DNA from: Thermodesulfobacteriota bacterium
GTDB lineage: Bacteria; Desulfobacterota_D; UBA1144; Nemesobacterales; UBA2774
NCBI GenBank assembly: GCA_035325995.1
Contig: DAOKYU010000005.1
Coordinates: forward strand, 124,001 to 188,000
DNA: 64,000 bases
Reading direction: 5' to 3'
Position numbers and translations under genes: made by a program. The notes under the pieces are model-generated. The model ran no database searches, was not told where the DNA came from, and worked only from the letters and a program-made list of their open reading frames with translations. Shown here piece after piece: positions 1-7,841 of this stretch. Positions within the stretch are counted from its first letter, which is position 1, and every line of letters begins with the position of its first letter.

Positions 1-33
1 CCCTCCGGTCTTTCTCAGTACGACGGCTCTCAT
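1..33 (-). CDS. Zinc-type alcohol dehydrogenase / quinone oxidoreductase, N-terminal fragment
   Basis: Only the first 11 codons lie inside the window; the gene continues past the left edge. The ATG is the complement of bases 31-33 and is preceded on the minus strand by GGAGGAAATT, a strong ribosome binding site at normal spacing. The encoded start, MRAVVLRKTGG, is typical of medium-chain zinc alcohol dehydrogenases and quinone oxidoreductases. Substrate cannot be inferred. The assignment rests on 11 residues plus the ribosome binding site, so it is tentative. Confidence 0.5.
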   Translation of the reverse strand, partial: MRAVVLRKTGG

Positions 34-117
34 AATTTCCTCCGAAAAAGAGCGAACGCCGGACATTCGGTGTTTAGGCGTTATAATTACAGATTAAACC
101 ATAAAGGCGGTGACGGG

Positions 118-384
118 ATGAAAAAAATATTCGCATTATCGGCGCTTTTTGCGCTCGCGGCTTCCTGCGGGAGTCCCTACGTGATAGGAGCGCTTCAGGA
201 CCAGTCGGCGGGACAGATACCGTGCGGCTCGGACCAGATAGAGATCATAGAGCACAAGATCAACCAGGACGGGAGCGCAGAGTGGACCGCTCTCTGTAAC
301 GGGTACACGTACGAGTGCAACAGGCTCTCGGGCGATAGCGGCCAGGTCTCCTGCTCCGAGATGGAATCCCAGATGCCTGAATAA
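118..384 (+). CDS. Small putative lipoprotein, 88 aa
   Basis: I do not recognise a family. The protein begins MKKIFALSALFALAASC: a short basic n-region, a hydrophobic stretch and a lipobox-like AAS-C with Cys17 as the likely lipidated residue. The mature part is polar and has four further cysteines, so disulfides in the periplasm are likely. ATG at 118 is preferred over an earlier start at 70 because the signal peptide begins there and AAGGCGG lies about 8 bases upstream. It is divergent from the dehydrogenase at the left edge. The lipobox has Ala rather than Leu at -3, so secretion without lipidation is possible. Confidence 0.6.
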   Translation: MKKIFALSALFALAASCGSPYVIGALQDQSAGQIPCGSDQIEIIEHKINQDGSAEWTALCNGYTYECNRLSGDSGQVSCSEMESQMPE

Positions 385-431
385 CGGAACCGTAACCGCC
401 CCGCTTGTGTGCCGTTTTATGCAGAGTGGAT

Positions 432-917
432 TCAGAGGACGTCCGAGTGGAGATTCCTCCTCTCCTTGCTGATCTCCTTTATCTTCTCGCCTGTCTTCCA
501 GTTCCGCTCGTCTTCTTCCGTGACGACCTTGAGCTTCGGGACCGGTATCGGCTTCCCCTCGGCGTCCACGGCGACGAAGACGACGTGCCCCCTGCACGTA
601 AACTCCTTTTCCGGGTTCGCCTTGCTTATCTTGTAAACGTCCACCTTCACTACCATCGACGTGCTCGCGGTATGGATCACCCGGGCCGTTATTTCCATAA
701 TGTCGCCGACTTTAATGGGCTGCTTGAAATCGACGGCTTCGATCGACGCCGTCACGGTATCCTCGCCGGCGAACCTCATCGCCGCCATCGCCGCCGTCAT
801 GTCCATGAGCTCGAGCACCCTGCCCCCGAATATGGTCCCGTAGTGGTTAGTATGAGTGGGGAAGACGAGCTCCGAGTTCGATACCTCGACGGCCTCTTTT
901 TCGATCTGTCCCTGCAT
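432..917 (-). CDS. Acyl-CoA thioesterase, hotdog fold (YciA/BACH type)
   Basis: 161-aa cytoplasmic hotdog-fold enzyme expected to hydrolyse acyl-CoA thioesters. The N-terminal part carries the family signature HTNHYGTIFGGRVLELMD: the Asn-His and Gly-Gly turn, followed by the Asp of the central helix. ADAITIL-like core residues are replaced by MDMTAAMAAMRFAG, as in single-domain bacterial members. Length fits one hotdog domain plus a charged C-terminal tail. The start at 917 is chosen because AAAGGAGG lies just upstream; a longer frame to 992 has no such signal. It is a single-gene unit convergent with the lipoprotein gene on its left. Chain-length preference cannot be read from sequence. Confidence 0.85.
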   Translation of the reverse strand: MQGQIEKEAVEVSNSELVFPTHTNHYGTIFGGRVLELMDMTAAMAAMRFAGEDTVTASIEAVDFKQPIKVGDIMEITARVIHTASTSMVVKVDVYKISKANPEKEFTCRGHVVFVAVDAEGKPIPVPKLKVVTEEDERNWKTGEKIKEISKERRNLHSDVL

Positions 918-1077
918 GGAAGCCTCCTTTGGCCCGCGGGCGGGACGCCCGCCGGCTTCGGGATATACTAGACCACGGAGAGGGATTTTCAACCTCCCCG
1001 GTTGGCCGTATATTAATACTTCGCACCGGAACGGGTGTACATTTAATCCGACAGACAGACATACGAGGAGGAGGATA

Positions 1078-1581
1078 ATGAATCTCTATTCTTTCAGGAA
1101 GGCTATATTACTGTCGGGGTTTACGGCGGCAGCTCTTTTCCTTTTATCATTTACAACGCTCGCGGCCGAGCACGCGAGCACGCGCGACTTCCCCGAGTGC
1201 TTCATCGGCACGTTCCTCGTCGAGGAGGGTAACGGGACACAGAGCCTCTGGACGTTCGGCCCCGGTGGAGTGATGTTCATAACCAGCTCGGCCCAGAAAG
1301 CGCTCGACTTTACGGACGAGCAGGGCGCATGGAAGAAGACGGGCAGGCGCGAGGCAATCGCGACGACGCTCGACTTTTCGTTCAACGCCGACGGCAGCCT
1401 GGCGAATATAGCCAGGGTAAACATCGACGTCACATTCTCCGGGAGGGGCTGCGCCGACATAGGAGGCGCGTTCACGGTCAGCTTCTACGCCCCCGGCGTA
1501 GACCCGCTCGATCCCGATTCCGTGCCCGAAAACGTCGTTTCCGACACGTTCACGGGAAGGCGCGTTCAGGCCGGGGAATGA
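1078..1581 (+). CDS. Secreted protein of unknown function, 167 aa
   Basis: A 167-aa protein with a clear signal peptide: MNLYSFRKAILL, then a hydrophobic core and a probable cleavage after TLAA near residue 29. The mature part is a probable beta-rich domain with a FLVEEGNG.TQSLWTFGPGG opening, in which each strand is followed by polar turns, and two cysteines (FPECF and GRGCAD). The ATG at 1078 follows AGGAGGAGG, an excellent ribosome binding site; the upstream extension overlaps the thioesterase and lacks one. It is divergent from the thioesterase gene. No enzyme motif is visible; a small periplasmic or surface beta domain is the most I can say. Confidence 0.65.
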   Translation: MNLYSFRKAILLSGFTAAALFLLSFTTLAAEHASTRDFPECFIGTFLVEEGNGTQSLWTFGPGGVMFITSSAQKALDFTDEQGAWKKTGRREAIATTLDFSFNADGSLANIARVNIDVTFSGRGCADIGGAFTVSFYAPGVDPLDPDSVPENVVSDTFTGRRVQAGE

Positions 1582-1604
1582 CCGGAACGGGCCTCCGCCC
1601 TCTA

Positions 1605-2270
1605 TCATAGGGGGATGCCGTACACGATAAAATGCCTGTCGCTCACGAGCTCCGTTTGCAGGTGCGAGAGACCCGACGATTCGAGCTGCGCCCTCACCTC
1701 CCCCGCGTCGAACGCGGCCAGGAGCGAGTTATAAAAATCCCTCTGGAGGACTTCGGGCTCGGTCGAAGCATAAAGCTCCGTGAGCCTCCTCGCCTCTCGC
1801 TCGCTTTCCGGGCGGTGGAGGTCCATGACGAAGAGGAAAGTCCCCGGCGAGGAGAATCGCTTCGCCGCGTCCCAGAAAACGGCGGGGTCGGGGAGGTGGT
1901 GAAGGAGGCTGTTGCTTACTACGAGCCCGTATTCACCCCCGGGCTCGAAATCCCCTATCATGCTCCGGATGAATCTCACTCTGCCCGAAAGCCCGGGCTT
2001 TCGTTCGAGAAGCCCCGAGGCGAATTTCAGCATCTCGGCCGAGCCGTCCACGGCATCGACCGGCGCATCCGGAAAGGCGGCGGCTATTCTGAACGTGATG
2101 TCGCCCGCCCCGCATCCGAGGTCGAGCACCCTCACGACATCCTTACCCTCCGGCATGCATTCGAGGAGGAGATTCACGAAATGCGAATGCGGCTCCTCGA
2201 AATCCGCGTTCCCGTATGCGGCCACCTGCTCCGCTCCGGTCATGAGCTCCGGCTCCGGCCTTCTCTTCAT
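1605..2270 (-). CDS. Class I SAM-dependent methyltransferase, 221 aa
   Basis: A single-domain Rossmann-fold methyltransferase. Motif I is VLDLGCGAGDITF at about residues 47-59, the acidic ribose-binding residue follows in DAVDGSAEML, and the motif II/IV region reads LVVSNSLLHHLPDP. The methyl acceptor is unknown; the HHLPDP loop is common in UbiE/COQ5-like and methyltransf_25 proteins. The ATG at 2270 overlaps the stop of a five-codon reading frame created by a 14-bp tandem duplication (see the repeat entry). The gene is alone, with the secreted-protein gene convergent on its 3' side. Confidence 0.85.
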   Translation of the reverse strand: MKRRPEPELMTGAEQVAAYGNADFEEPHSHFVNLLLECMPEGKDVVRVLDLGCGAGDITFRIAAAFPDAPVDAVDGSAEMLKFASGLLERKPGLSGRVRFIRSMIGDFEPGGEYGLVVSNSLLHHLPDPAVFWDAAKRFSSPGTFLFVMDLHRPESEREARRLTELYASTEPEVLQRDFYNSLLAAFDAGEVRAQLESSGLSHLQTELVSDRHFIVYGIPL

Positions 2271-2294
2271 GTCACACCCCTCATGTCACACCCC
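2267..2294. repeat. Tandem duplication of TCATGTCACACCCC at the methyltransferase start
   Basis: The 14-mer TCATGTCACACCCC occurs twice without a gap at 2267-2280 and 2281-2294. On the minus strand each copy supplies GGGGTGTGACATGA. The upstream copy creates an ATG at 2284 opening a five-codon frame (MRGVT) whose TGA overlaps the methyltransferase ATG as ATGA. Confidence 0.9.
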
Positions 2295-2371
2295 GCCGAA
2301 AATAATCTAACCGGGCTTTTCTTTTTTTAAATCCCGATACATTATTAAGTCCTAAAAACGAGGCGGTGCAT

Positions 2372-2593
2372 ATGAAAGAAGAAAAACAATCGAAAGCGGT
2401 CGAGCTCATGCATATAGGCTTCGGCGTCTCCATAGACGCGTCGGAATACGAAGGCGGCATGGACGAGATAATAGAGACGGCGAGGATGTTCAGCTCTACG
2501 GTCGTCCTCCGGAACGTCCCCGATTCCATGCTCACGGACAAGTTCTTAAAGAAGCTGAAACCCCACTCGCACAAGATAATAATCGAGGTCTGA
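2372..2593 (+). CDS. Small conserved-looking hypothetical protein, 73 aa
   Basis: 73 aa, no recognised family. The sequence alternates predicted helix and strand: KAVELMHIGFGVSIDASEY, DEIIETARMFSSTVVLRNVP, then a basic segment KKLKPHSHKIIIEV. No signal peptide or membrane segment, so cytoplasmic. The in-frame GTG at 2366 is an alternative start, but ATG at 2372 sits 8 bases after GAGG and is preferred. It is convergent with the PP-loop gene and has codon use like its neighbours, which supports a real gene. Confidence 0.6.
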   Translation: MKEEKQSKAVELMHIGFGVSIDASEYEGGMDEIIETARMFSSTVVLRNVPDSMLTDKFLKKLKPHSHKIIIEV

Positions 2594-2604
2594 GGGGGAA
2601 TATT

Positions 2605-3279
2605 TCATTTCGCCGGGGCCGGCAGAAGGTCGCAGAAATAAAACCTGCCGTCCCTCTTTACGACCTCGCCCCTTTCGAACTCCACACTCCGGCCGAATAT
2701 CGGCCCGTCGTAGACGAACGTGTGGAATTCGCCGTTCTCCCCACAGGGATCGACGTCGTCCGGGAGGTCGGTGAGAAAGTCACGGTCATACTCCCTTCCG
2801 GCAAACTCCCCGCCGAGCGCCTCGCCGTCCACGCACACGACGACGGCTCTCCATCCCGATTCGATAAATTCCCGCGCGAGCTTTCCCGTATCCATTCCCC
2901 ACAGCGGAAATTCACATTCGAATTCGAGCCTCCGCAAATGCCGCTCCCGGTATTCCCTCACGTCCCGGAGGAAGATATCGCCGTAAACGACCGTCGGTAT
3001 AGCGCCCCTGTACCGGAGGAGAACGCCTTCGAGCGCGGCCTCGTACGCCTCGTTAGACGCCGCCCGGGGTATAACTATCTCTTCCAGCGGAATCCCGAGC
3101 GCCCGCGCCTGCCCCTGGAGGAGCACGGTCCTCACCCCGTGCATGCTGATCCTCCCGTACCCGGCAGTAACGGTCGTCACGAGCGCGGCCACGTCGAGCC
3201 TTCCTTCGGCGAGCACCCCGGCGAGCGCGGCTGCGCAGTCCTTGCCCCCGCTCCACGATAAAAGCGCCTTGGTTTTCAT
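2605..3279 (-). CDS. Dph6-like ATP-pyrophosphatase (diphthine--ammonia ligase family)
   Basis: 224-aa adenine-nucleotide alpha-hydrolase. The PP-loop SWSGGKDCA is at residues 9-17, with Cys in place of the usual Ser/Thr. The downstream VVYGDIFLRDVREYRERHL and FPLWGMDT segments are typical of the MJ0570/Dph6 family. In archaea and eukaryotes Dph6 amidates diphthine on EF2. Bacteria have no diphthamide, so the substrate here must be different and is unknown. ATG at 3279 starts directly before the PP-loop domain, as usual. It is a single gene, convergent with the 73-aa protein gene. Confidence 0.8.
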   Translation of the reverse strand: MKTKALLSWSGGKDCAAALAGVLAEGRLDVAALVTTVTAGYGRISMHGVRTVLLQGQARALGIPLEEIVIPRAASNEAYEAALEGVLLRYRGAIPTVVYGDIFLRDVREYRERHLRRLEFECEFPLWGMDTGKLAREFIESGWRAVVVCVDGEALGGEFAGREYDRDFLTDLPDDVDPCGENGEFHTFVYDGPIFGRSVEFERGEVVKRDGRFYFCDLLPAPAK

Positions 3280-3378
3280 GTGTCCGGCCCGTCATGATTA
3301 TATCAGAATATCCTGTGGCCCGGGCCCTCAAAATATGTTAATTTTTGAACTCTAAGCCGACTTCGGGGGGTATAAGCC

Positions 3379-4239
3379 ATGAGATGGAGAATGGGCCGCA
3401 GGAGCACCAACGTCGAGGACAGGAGGGGCGTCAGGCTCGGGGGCCGGAAAGCCGCCGGCGGGGGGCTCGGATTGATCGTTATCCTCGTTATCGCCGTCCT
3501 TCTGGGCGCCGACCCGGTAAAGCTCCTGAGTGACATATCGTCGACGGGGGTGGACCAGTCTTCTTACTACGAGCAGCAGCCCGTGTCCGAGCAGGACCAG
3601 GAGCTCGCCGACTTCGTGTCGGTAGTCCTGGCCGACACTGAGGACACCTGGACGGAGATCTTCACACAGTATAACGGTACATACCGCGAGCCGACTCTGG
3701 TCCTTTTTTCAGGCGCCGTGGAATCGGCCTGCGGCTATGCGCAGTCGGCCGTCGGCCCCTTCTACTGCCCGGGGGACCAGAAGGTCTACATCGACCTCAC
3801 TTTCTACAGGGACCTCAAGAACAGGTACGACGCGCCCGGCGACTTCGCACAGGCCTACGTCATAGCACACGAGGTCGGCCACCACGTGCAGAACCTCCTC
3901 GGCATTTCGGACCAGGTCTACAAGGCGCAGCAAAGGTCCAGCCAAACCGAAGCGAACAGGCTCTCCGTCATGCAGGAGCTCCAGGCCGACTGCTTCGCCG
4001 GCGTATGGGCGCACAACGCCCACAAGACGCGACAGATATTAGAAGAGGGTGATATCGAAGAGGGCCTCAACGCCGCGAGCAGCATAGGCGACGACAGGCT
4101 CCAGAAGCAGTCCCAGGGCCACGTCACCCCGGACTCGTTCACGCACGGCAGCTCCGCACAGCGCGTAAGGTGGTTCAAGAAGGGGCTCGACACGGGAGAC
4201 ATCGAGGCCTGTAACACGTTCGAAGCCAGGTCGCTCTAG
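3379..4239 (+). CDS. ypfJ: YpfJ-type putative neutral zinc metallopeptidase
   Basis: 286 aa, the usual length for this family. It begins MRW, then a NVEDRRGVRLGG segment characteristic of YpfJ, and a single transmembrane helix at about residues 33-50 (GLGLIVILVIAVLLGA), leaving the catalytic domain outside the cytoplasm. The zincin motif HEVGHHVQNLLG lies near residue 162. The later ELQADCFAGVWAH supplies the third metal ligand (Glu). Peptidase activity has been assumed rather than shown for most members. Convergent with the dicarboxylate symporter, from which it is separated by 26 bases that hold a GC-rich hairpin. Confidence 0.9.
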   Translation: MRWRMGRRSTNVEDRRGVRLGGRKAAGGGLGLIVILVIAVLLGADPVKLLSDISSTGVDQSSYYEQQPVSEQDQELADFVSVVLADTEDTWTEIFTQYNGTYREPTLVLFSGAVESACGYAQSAVGPFYCPGDQKVYIDLTFYRDLKNRYDAPGDFAQAYVIAHEVGHHVQNLLGISDQVYKAQQRSSQTEANRLSVMQELQADCFAGVWAHNAHKTRQILEEGDIEEGLNAASSIGDDRLQKQSQGHVTPDSFTHGSSAQRVRWFKKGLDTGDIEACNTFEARSL

Positions 4240-4242
4240 CGC

Positions 4243-4266
4243 GGGCCCCGGCCGCCGCGGCCCTTT
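4243..4266. terminator. Possible bidirectional terminator between convergent genes
   Basis: GGGCC at 4243-4247 can pair with GGCCC at 4259-4263, followed by TTT. It lies in the 26-base gap between ypfJ and the symporter gene, which converge. The stem is short and the T-run weak, so this is only a candidate. Confidence 0.3.
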
Positions 4267-5507
4267 CAGGCTTCGTCATGGTCCGGGTCGGTCCTGTGCC
4301 CTTCCGAAACGTCTATGACCCCTGCCCCGACGCAGTCCCCCCAGACGTTAACCGTCGTCCTGAACCTGTCGAGGAGCCAGTCCACCGCGAGAAGGAGGCC
4401 GACGCCTTCGAGCGGCAGCCCTACGGCCTTGAGCACGAGCACCATCGTCACGAGCCCCGCCTCGGGTATCCCGGCCGCCCCCGTAGCGGCCAGCGTGGAG
4501 GTGAAGAATATTACCACCATCTCGTACATTCCCAGCTCTATGCCGAAGCTCTGCGCGATGAATATGGCCGCCACGGCCTCGTAAAGTGCGGTGCCGTCCA
4601 TGTTTATCGTCGCCCCCATGGGAACGACGAACCGCCCCACCCTGGGACTTACCTTTGCCTCCTCGACGACGGCCTCCATAGTGAGCGGGAGAGTCGCCGA
4701 AGAGGACGCAGTCGAAAACGCCGTGAGAAGGGCCTTGCTCATTTTCGACGCGAACTCGAAAGGATTCTTCTTCGTGAAGAGATAGTATATAAGCGGCAGC
4801 ACGACCACCCCGTGCAGGAACAGCCCGAACACGACGCAGAAAACGTACTTCCCGAGCTCCATCGCAAGGTGATAGACCTGGTCCCCGCCGCCGGCCCGCC
4901 CTATCCGCTCGGCGATCAGGCTGAATATGCCTATGGGAGTGAAAATCATGATCCAGTGGACGATCTTCATTATTGCCCTGTCGAGGAGCGTGAATATATC
5001 GACGAGGAGCTTCTTGTCCTTCCCGAGGCTCGAGAACGCCGCGCCGAAAAGCACGGATGCTATAATCAGCGGCAGAATATCGAAGTCGGCCGCCGAGCTG
5101 AAGAGATTGGGCGAGATGAATTCCTCGATAATTATATCGACGATCCCCATCCCTTCCTTCGACTTCACGATCTCCGGCACCTCCCCGGACATGACTGCCG
5201 TTCCGGAGCCCGGATGAACCACATTCACCAGTAATATTCCTATGATCACCGCGATGCCGGTAGTAGCCGCGAAATACGCGAGCGTCTTCAGCCCCAGCCT
5301 CCCGAGATTCCCGATGCTCATTATGCTGAGGGTTATGGATACGATGATAAGCGGTATAACTATCATCTTGAGCGCGTTCAGGAACATCGTCCCCAAAAAG
5401 CCCAGGCTGACCCCGACCTCGGGAAGAAACGAGCCGACGATCCCGCCCAAAATGACCCCGGCGATAATTCCCGCGAGCAGATGGTTCTCTTTAAAGAGCC
5501 TCTTCAT
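4266..5507 (-). CDS. Dicarboxylate/amino acid:cation symporter (DAACS family)
   Basis: 413-aa inner-membrane transporter of the GltP/DctA family, taking up dicarboxylates or acidic amino acids with Na+ or H+. It has the expected series of hydrophobic helices, the serine-rich re-entrant loop (AFSTASSSATLPLTM near residue 270) and the substrate/cation site NMDGTALYEAVAAIFIAQ near residue 305, followed by the second re-entrant loop with AATGAAGIPEAG. Length is normal. Start MKRLFKENHLLAG at 5507 is the only Met before helix 1. Glutamate/aspartate versus C4-dicarboxylate specificity cannot be decided from what I see. Confidence 0.92.
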   Translation of the reverse strand: MKRLFKENHLLAGIIAGVILGGIVGSFLPEVGVSLGFLGTMFLNALKMIVIPLIIVSITLSIMSIGNLGRLGLKTLAYFAATTGIAVIIGILLVNVVHPGSGTAVMSGEVPEIVKSKEGMGIVDIIIEEFISPNLFSSAADFDILPLIIASVLFGAAFSSLGKDKKLLVDIFTLLDRAIMKIVHWIMIFTPIGIFSLIAERIGRAGGGDQVYHLAMELGKYVFCVVFGLFLHGVVVLPLIYYLFTKKNPFEFASKMSKALLTAFSTASSSATLPLTMEAVVEEAKVSPRVGRFVVPMGATINMDGTALYEAVAAIFIAQSFGIELGMYEMVVIFFTSTLAATGAAGIPEAGLVTMVLVLKAVGLPLEGVGLLLAVDWLLDRFRTTVNVWGDCVGAGVIDVSEGHRTDPDHDEA

Positions 5508-5784
5508 GAATAACCCCCTTCGGAAAAAGGATCCCTCGCCGGGATCCGGCGGATTAAGAGATGTCTCAGACGGCGGACATAAACGAACGCTGTCTTATTT
5601 TTACTGCAAAAAGCATTTTTTGAAAACCCGGGTACTAAAAAGAATCTCGGCGGGCGCTGATCCGAACCGGCGGAAAACGCTATTCCGCGCGGCTCGACCG
5701 TGGCTGCGGGATGTTTACGAGACATTCTCCTCCACGCGCCCTGCGCCGTTAACGCGCACGTTTTTATCGCCGCTGCGATTGCAG
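5508..5784. other. Intergenic region without a recognised gene
   Basis: This stretch separates the divergent symporter and lipoprotein genes. No frame has a ribosome binding site and a convincing protein. I saw no tRNA, strong terminator or known riboswitch fold. The lipoprotein promoter begins at its right end. Confidence 0.5.
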
Positions 5785-5814
5785 TTGCCTTTATCGTCTA
5801 TCCCCGGATATAAT
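5785..5814 (+). promoter_or_regulatory. Predicted sigma-70 promoter of the DUF3568 lipoprotein gene
   Basis: TTGCCT (5785-5790) and a perfect TATAAT (5809-5814) are separated by 18 bases. The predicted start near 5821 gives a 5' leader of about 58 bases ending in GGAGG before the ATG at 5879. Confidence 0.65.
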
Positions 5815-5878
5815 TGAATATCCGATAAATTTCGCGCTGTTCCATAACAATACTTCTGGTCCATGGAGGCAAGAATTC

Positions 5879-6277
5879 ATGAAGAGACAAAAGCTGATTC
5901 TTTTACTGCTCATCGCGGCCTCGCCGCTCATACTCACGGGGTGCCTCGCGGCCGCGGCCGTGGGAGGCGCGGCGGTGGCCGGGGCGGGAACGGTCGCCTA
6001 CATTAAAGGCGAGCTCAAGGCCACCGAAGAAGCTTCCGTGGAGAAGGCGTGGAGGGCCACCGAGGGCGCCATCGACGAGCTTCAGTTCCTCGTCATAAAC
6101 AAGATACACGACGCCGTCTCGGGCGAGCTCGAAGCCAAAACGGCCGACAACAAGACGGTCAAGATAAGCCTCAAGAGGGTCAGTAACAACCTGACCGAAA
6201 TCACGATCAGGGTGGGGACCTTCGGCGACGAAACGCTATCGCGCTACATCCTGAGCAAGATAGAAGCCAGGCTCTAA
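5879..6277 (+). CDS. DUF3568-type lipoprotein, 132 aa
   Basis: Begins MKRQKLILLLLIAASPLILTGC; LTG-C is a textbook lipobox with Cys22 lipidated. A glycine/alanine-rich segment (AAAVGGAAVAGAGTVAYIKGEL) follows, then a compact alpha/beta domain with VEKAWRATEGAIDELQF and ending ISLKRVSNNLTEITIRVGTFG. This layout matches DUF3568 proteins, found in Gram-negative bacteria with no known function. Mature Cys is followed by Leu, not Asp, so sorting to the outer membrane is expected. TGGAGG precedes the ATG by about 10 bases. Single-gene unit with its own promoter. Confidence 0.8.
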   Translation: MKRQKLILLLLIAASPLILTGCLAAAAVGGAAVAGAGTVAYIKGELKATEEASVEKAWRATEGAIDELQFLVINKIHDAVSGELEAKTADNKTVKISLKRVSNNLTEITIRVGTFGDETLSRYILSKIEARL

Positions 6278-6378
6278 ACGACAACAGGGGGGCGCCCGTC
6301 GAGGGCGCCTCCTCGAACATTCCGCCCCCGCTCGCTGCTCTGCGTGCGCGAGTCGGAAAACCCGGGTAATATCCCCGA

Positions 6379-6744
6379 ATGATCTCCCAGGAAAAAGCCC
6401 GCGAAATAGCCCTCGAATGGATCGAGGCATGGAACAGCCACGACATCGATTCCATAATGTCCCACTACTCGGACGTCGTCGAGCTCACGTCTCCCAACGT
6501 CGTAAAACTGCTCGGAGACGAATCGGGAGTAGTAACCGGCAAGGATGCGCTGAGGGCCTATTTCGAGAAGGGCCTCGCGGCATTTCCCGACCTCAGGTTC
6601 GAGCTGATAGGGATCTTCACCGGCGTAAACAGCATCGTTCTCCACTACACGAGGGCGAACGGGCACCCGGGTGCGGAGCTGATGATACTCGACGGCAAAG
6701 ACAAGGTCGAGAAGGTCATAGCCAACTACGACTATTCGGATTAA
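6379..6744 (+). CDS. NTF2-like / SnoaL-type nuclear transport factor 2 fold protein
   Basis: 121-aa single-domain protein with the SnoaL layout: helix REIALEWIEAWNSHDIDSIMSHYSDVVELTSP, then the KDALRAYFEKGLAAFPDLRFEL segment and a beta-rich C-terminus. Such proteins act as small isomerases, hydrolases or ligand-binding domains; the substrate is unknown. No signal peptide. The ATG at 6379 has no Shine-Dalgarno sequence; a TAATAT at 6367-6372 would place a transcription start close to the ATG, but there is no good -35 element. Confidence 0.8.
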   Translation: MISQEKAREIALEWIEAWNSHDIDSIMSHYSDVVELTSPNVVKLLGDESGVVTGKDALRAYFEKGLAAFPDLRFELIGIFTGVNSIVLHYTRANGHPGAELMILDGKDKVEKVIANYDYSD

Positions 6745-6771
6745 GACGAGGCGGCGCGCCGCCGATAAATC

Positions 6772-7401
6772 TCAGAAAGAAGACCCCGGCTCCTTCAGGA
6801 ATTCAATTTCTCCGGGCGTGGATGCCCTCCCGAGGACCCCGTTCCTGTGGGGGTACCTGCCGAACCTCTTCACGATCTCGTAATGCCTTTCTGCGTAGTC
6901 CCTGTTACTTGAAAGCATCTCGGCGATGTCCGGAACATGGGCGAATTCGTCTTCGAGCCCGCGGAACAGTTCGAGAGACCTCTCCTGCATCGCCATGTCC
7001 TCCGAATGCATGAACGGCATGTAGAAGAAGACCCTCATCACCGGATGAAGCCCCCTGTCGAACCCTTTCGAGATGCCCCTGACCGCCGTTTCCAGCGCGA
7101 GCGCGTCCTGTGCGAAGGCGCGCGGGTCGTCCCTGTGCACGTTCCGCGAGAACTGGTCGAGGACGATGATAAGGGCGAGCGTCCCGCGCGGGGTTTCCTC
7201 CCAGCGGGCAAGCCCGCCCGCGGACGCTTCTTCGAGGTCGCGCCCGAAATTTCCCCTGATGTAATCGTCCGTTTCCCGGTCTTTCCCCCACCACCTCGCG
7301 ATAACTTCGTCCGTCGGCGCTTCACCATCCTTCAAATCCCCGAACCAGTATTCGAGCACCGCATTTTGCCTTGCTGCATCCGCATTTTTCGTTTTATCCA
7401 T
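6772..7401 (-). CDS. DUF924 family protein
   Basis: 209-aa cytoplasmic protein. It starts with VLEYWFGD, then RWWGKDRETDDYIRGNFGRDLEEA and the conserved LALIIVLDQFSRNVHRDDPRAFAQDALAL, all hallmarks of DUF924 (YPF01 tetratricopeptide-like, all-alpha). The C-terminus has HYEIVKRFGRYPHRNGVLGR, also conserved. Length is typical. Its biochemical role is not established in any organism that I know of. Convergent with the NTF2-like gene. Confidence 0.9.
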   Translation of the reverse strand: MDKTKNADAARQNAVLEYWFGDLKDGEAPTDEVIARWWGKDRETDDYIRGNFGRDLEEASAGGLARWEETPRGTLALIIVLDQFSRNVHRDDPRAFAQDALALETAVRGISKGFDRGLHPVMRVFFYMPFMHSEDMAMQERSLELFRGLEDEFAHVPDIAEMLSSNRDYAERHYEIVKRFGRYPHRNGVLGRASTPGEIEFLKEPGSSF

Positions 7402-7731
7402 GCCGCATAGTATATCGAATTCTCACGGTTTTACTGATCCGGGCCGATCGGTTCCTCCGCTTTTTCAGGATTTTCGGGCCGGTTCTTGTAAACGAAACCC
7501 GGAAATGTTAATATGAAATCCACGCTTTATTTCCAGCCTGCGGTTTCTCTGAAAAACAGCCCGGAATCACCCCGAAAGCGGCCTCCAAAGGCTTGAAAAC
7601 GCGCTTTAAAATTGCGGCAGAACCCCTTGGCCGCCATAAATTTTTGTGCGAAAAAATTTTTTGCCTCAGGTTAACCTTTCGTATTTATTCGATTTTGACG
7701 CTTTCGTGTATACTCTATCGGAAATACAGCC
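7402..7731. other. Intergenic region upstream of nrdJ
   Basis: About 330 bases between the divergent DUF924 and nrdJ units, AT-richer towards the right. An open frame runs into nrdJ from 7593 but has no ribosome binding site and lies upstream of the predicted promoter, so it is not coding. Nothing else was recognised. Confidence 0.5.
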
Positions 7732-7760
7732 TTGACACCCACAAGATATTGTGGTGTAAT
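7732..7760 (+). promoter_or_regulatory. nrdJ promoter (sigma-70)
   Basis: Perfect TTGACA at 7732-7737 and TGTAAT (5 of 6 matches) at 7755-7760, spaced by the optimal 17 bases. The predicted start is near 7767, giving a leader of about 75 bases before the ATG at 7842. Confidence 0.85.
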
Positions 7761-7785
7761 CGAATCATAGTACAAGATATAATAC
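7739..7785 (+). promoter_or_regulatory. Tandem NrdR boxes controlling nrdJ
   Basis: Box 1, CCACAAGATATTGTGG (7739-7754), is a near-perfect palindrome filling the spacer between -35 and -10. Box 2, GTACAAGATATAATAC (7770-7785), covers the predicted transcription start. The shared ACAAGATAT core repeats at exactly 31 bp, about three helical turns, which is the known arrangement for NrdR, the ATP/dATP-sensing repressor of ribonucleotide reductase genes. NrdR itself is not in the window. Confidence 0.8.
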
Positions 7786-7841
7786 AAACGCGGGATCAGC
7801 ACGGGATCAGCAGCAGTAAAATTAAAAGGAGGATGTTATTA

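Noticed and set aside
5504..5725. 73-codon minus-strand frame upstream of the symporter
   Set aside because: No ribosome binding site or recognisable sequence; lies in the symporter promoter region.
7593..7841. 83-codon N-terminal extension of NrdJ
   Set aside because: It lies upstream of the predicted promoter and NrdR boxes and has no ribosome binding site; ATG at 7842 follows AAAGGAGG.
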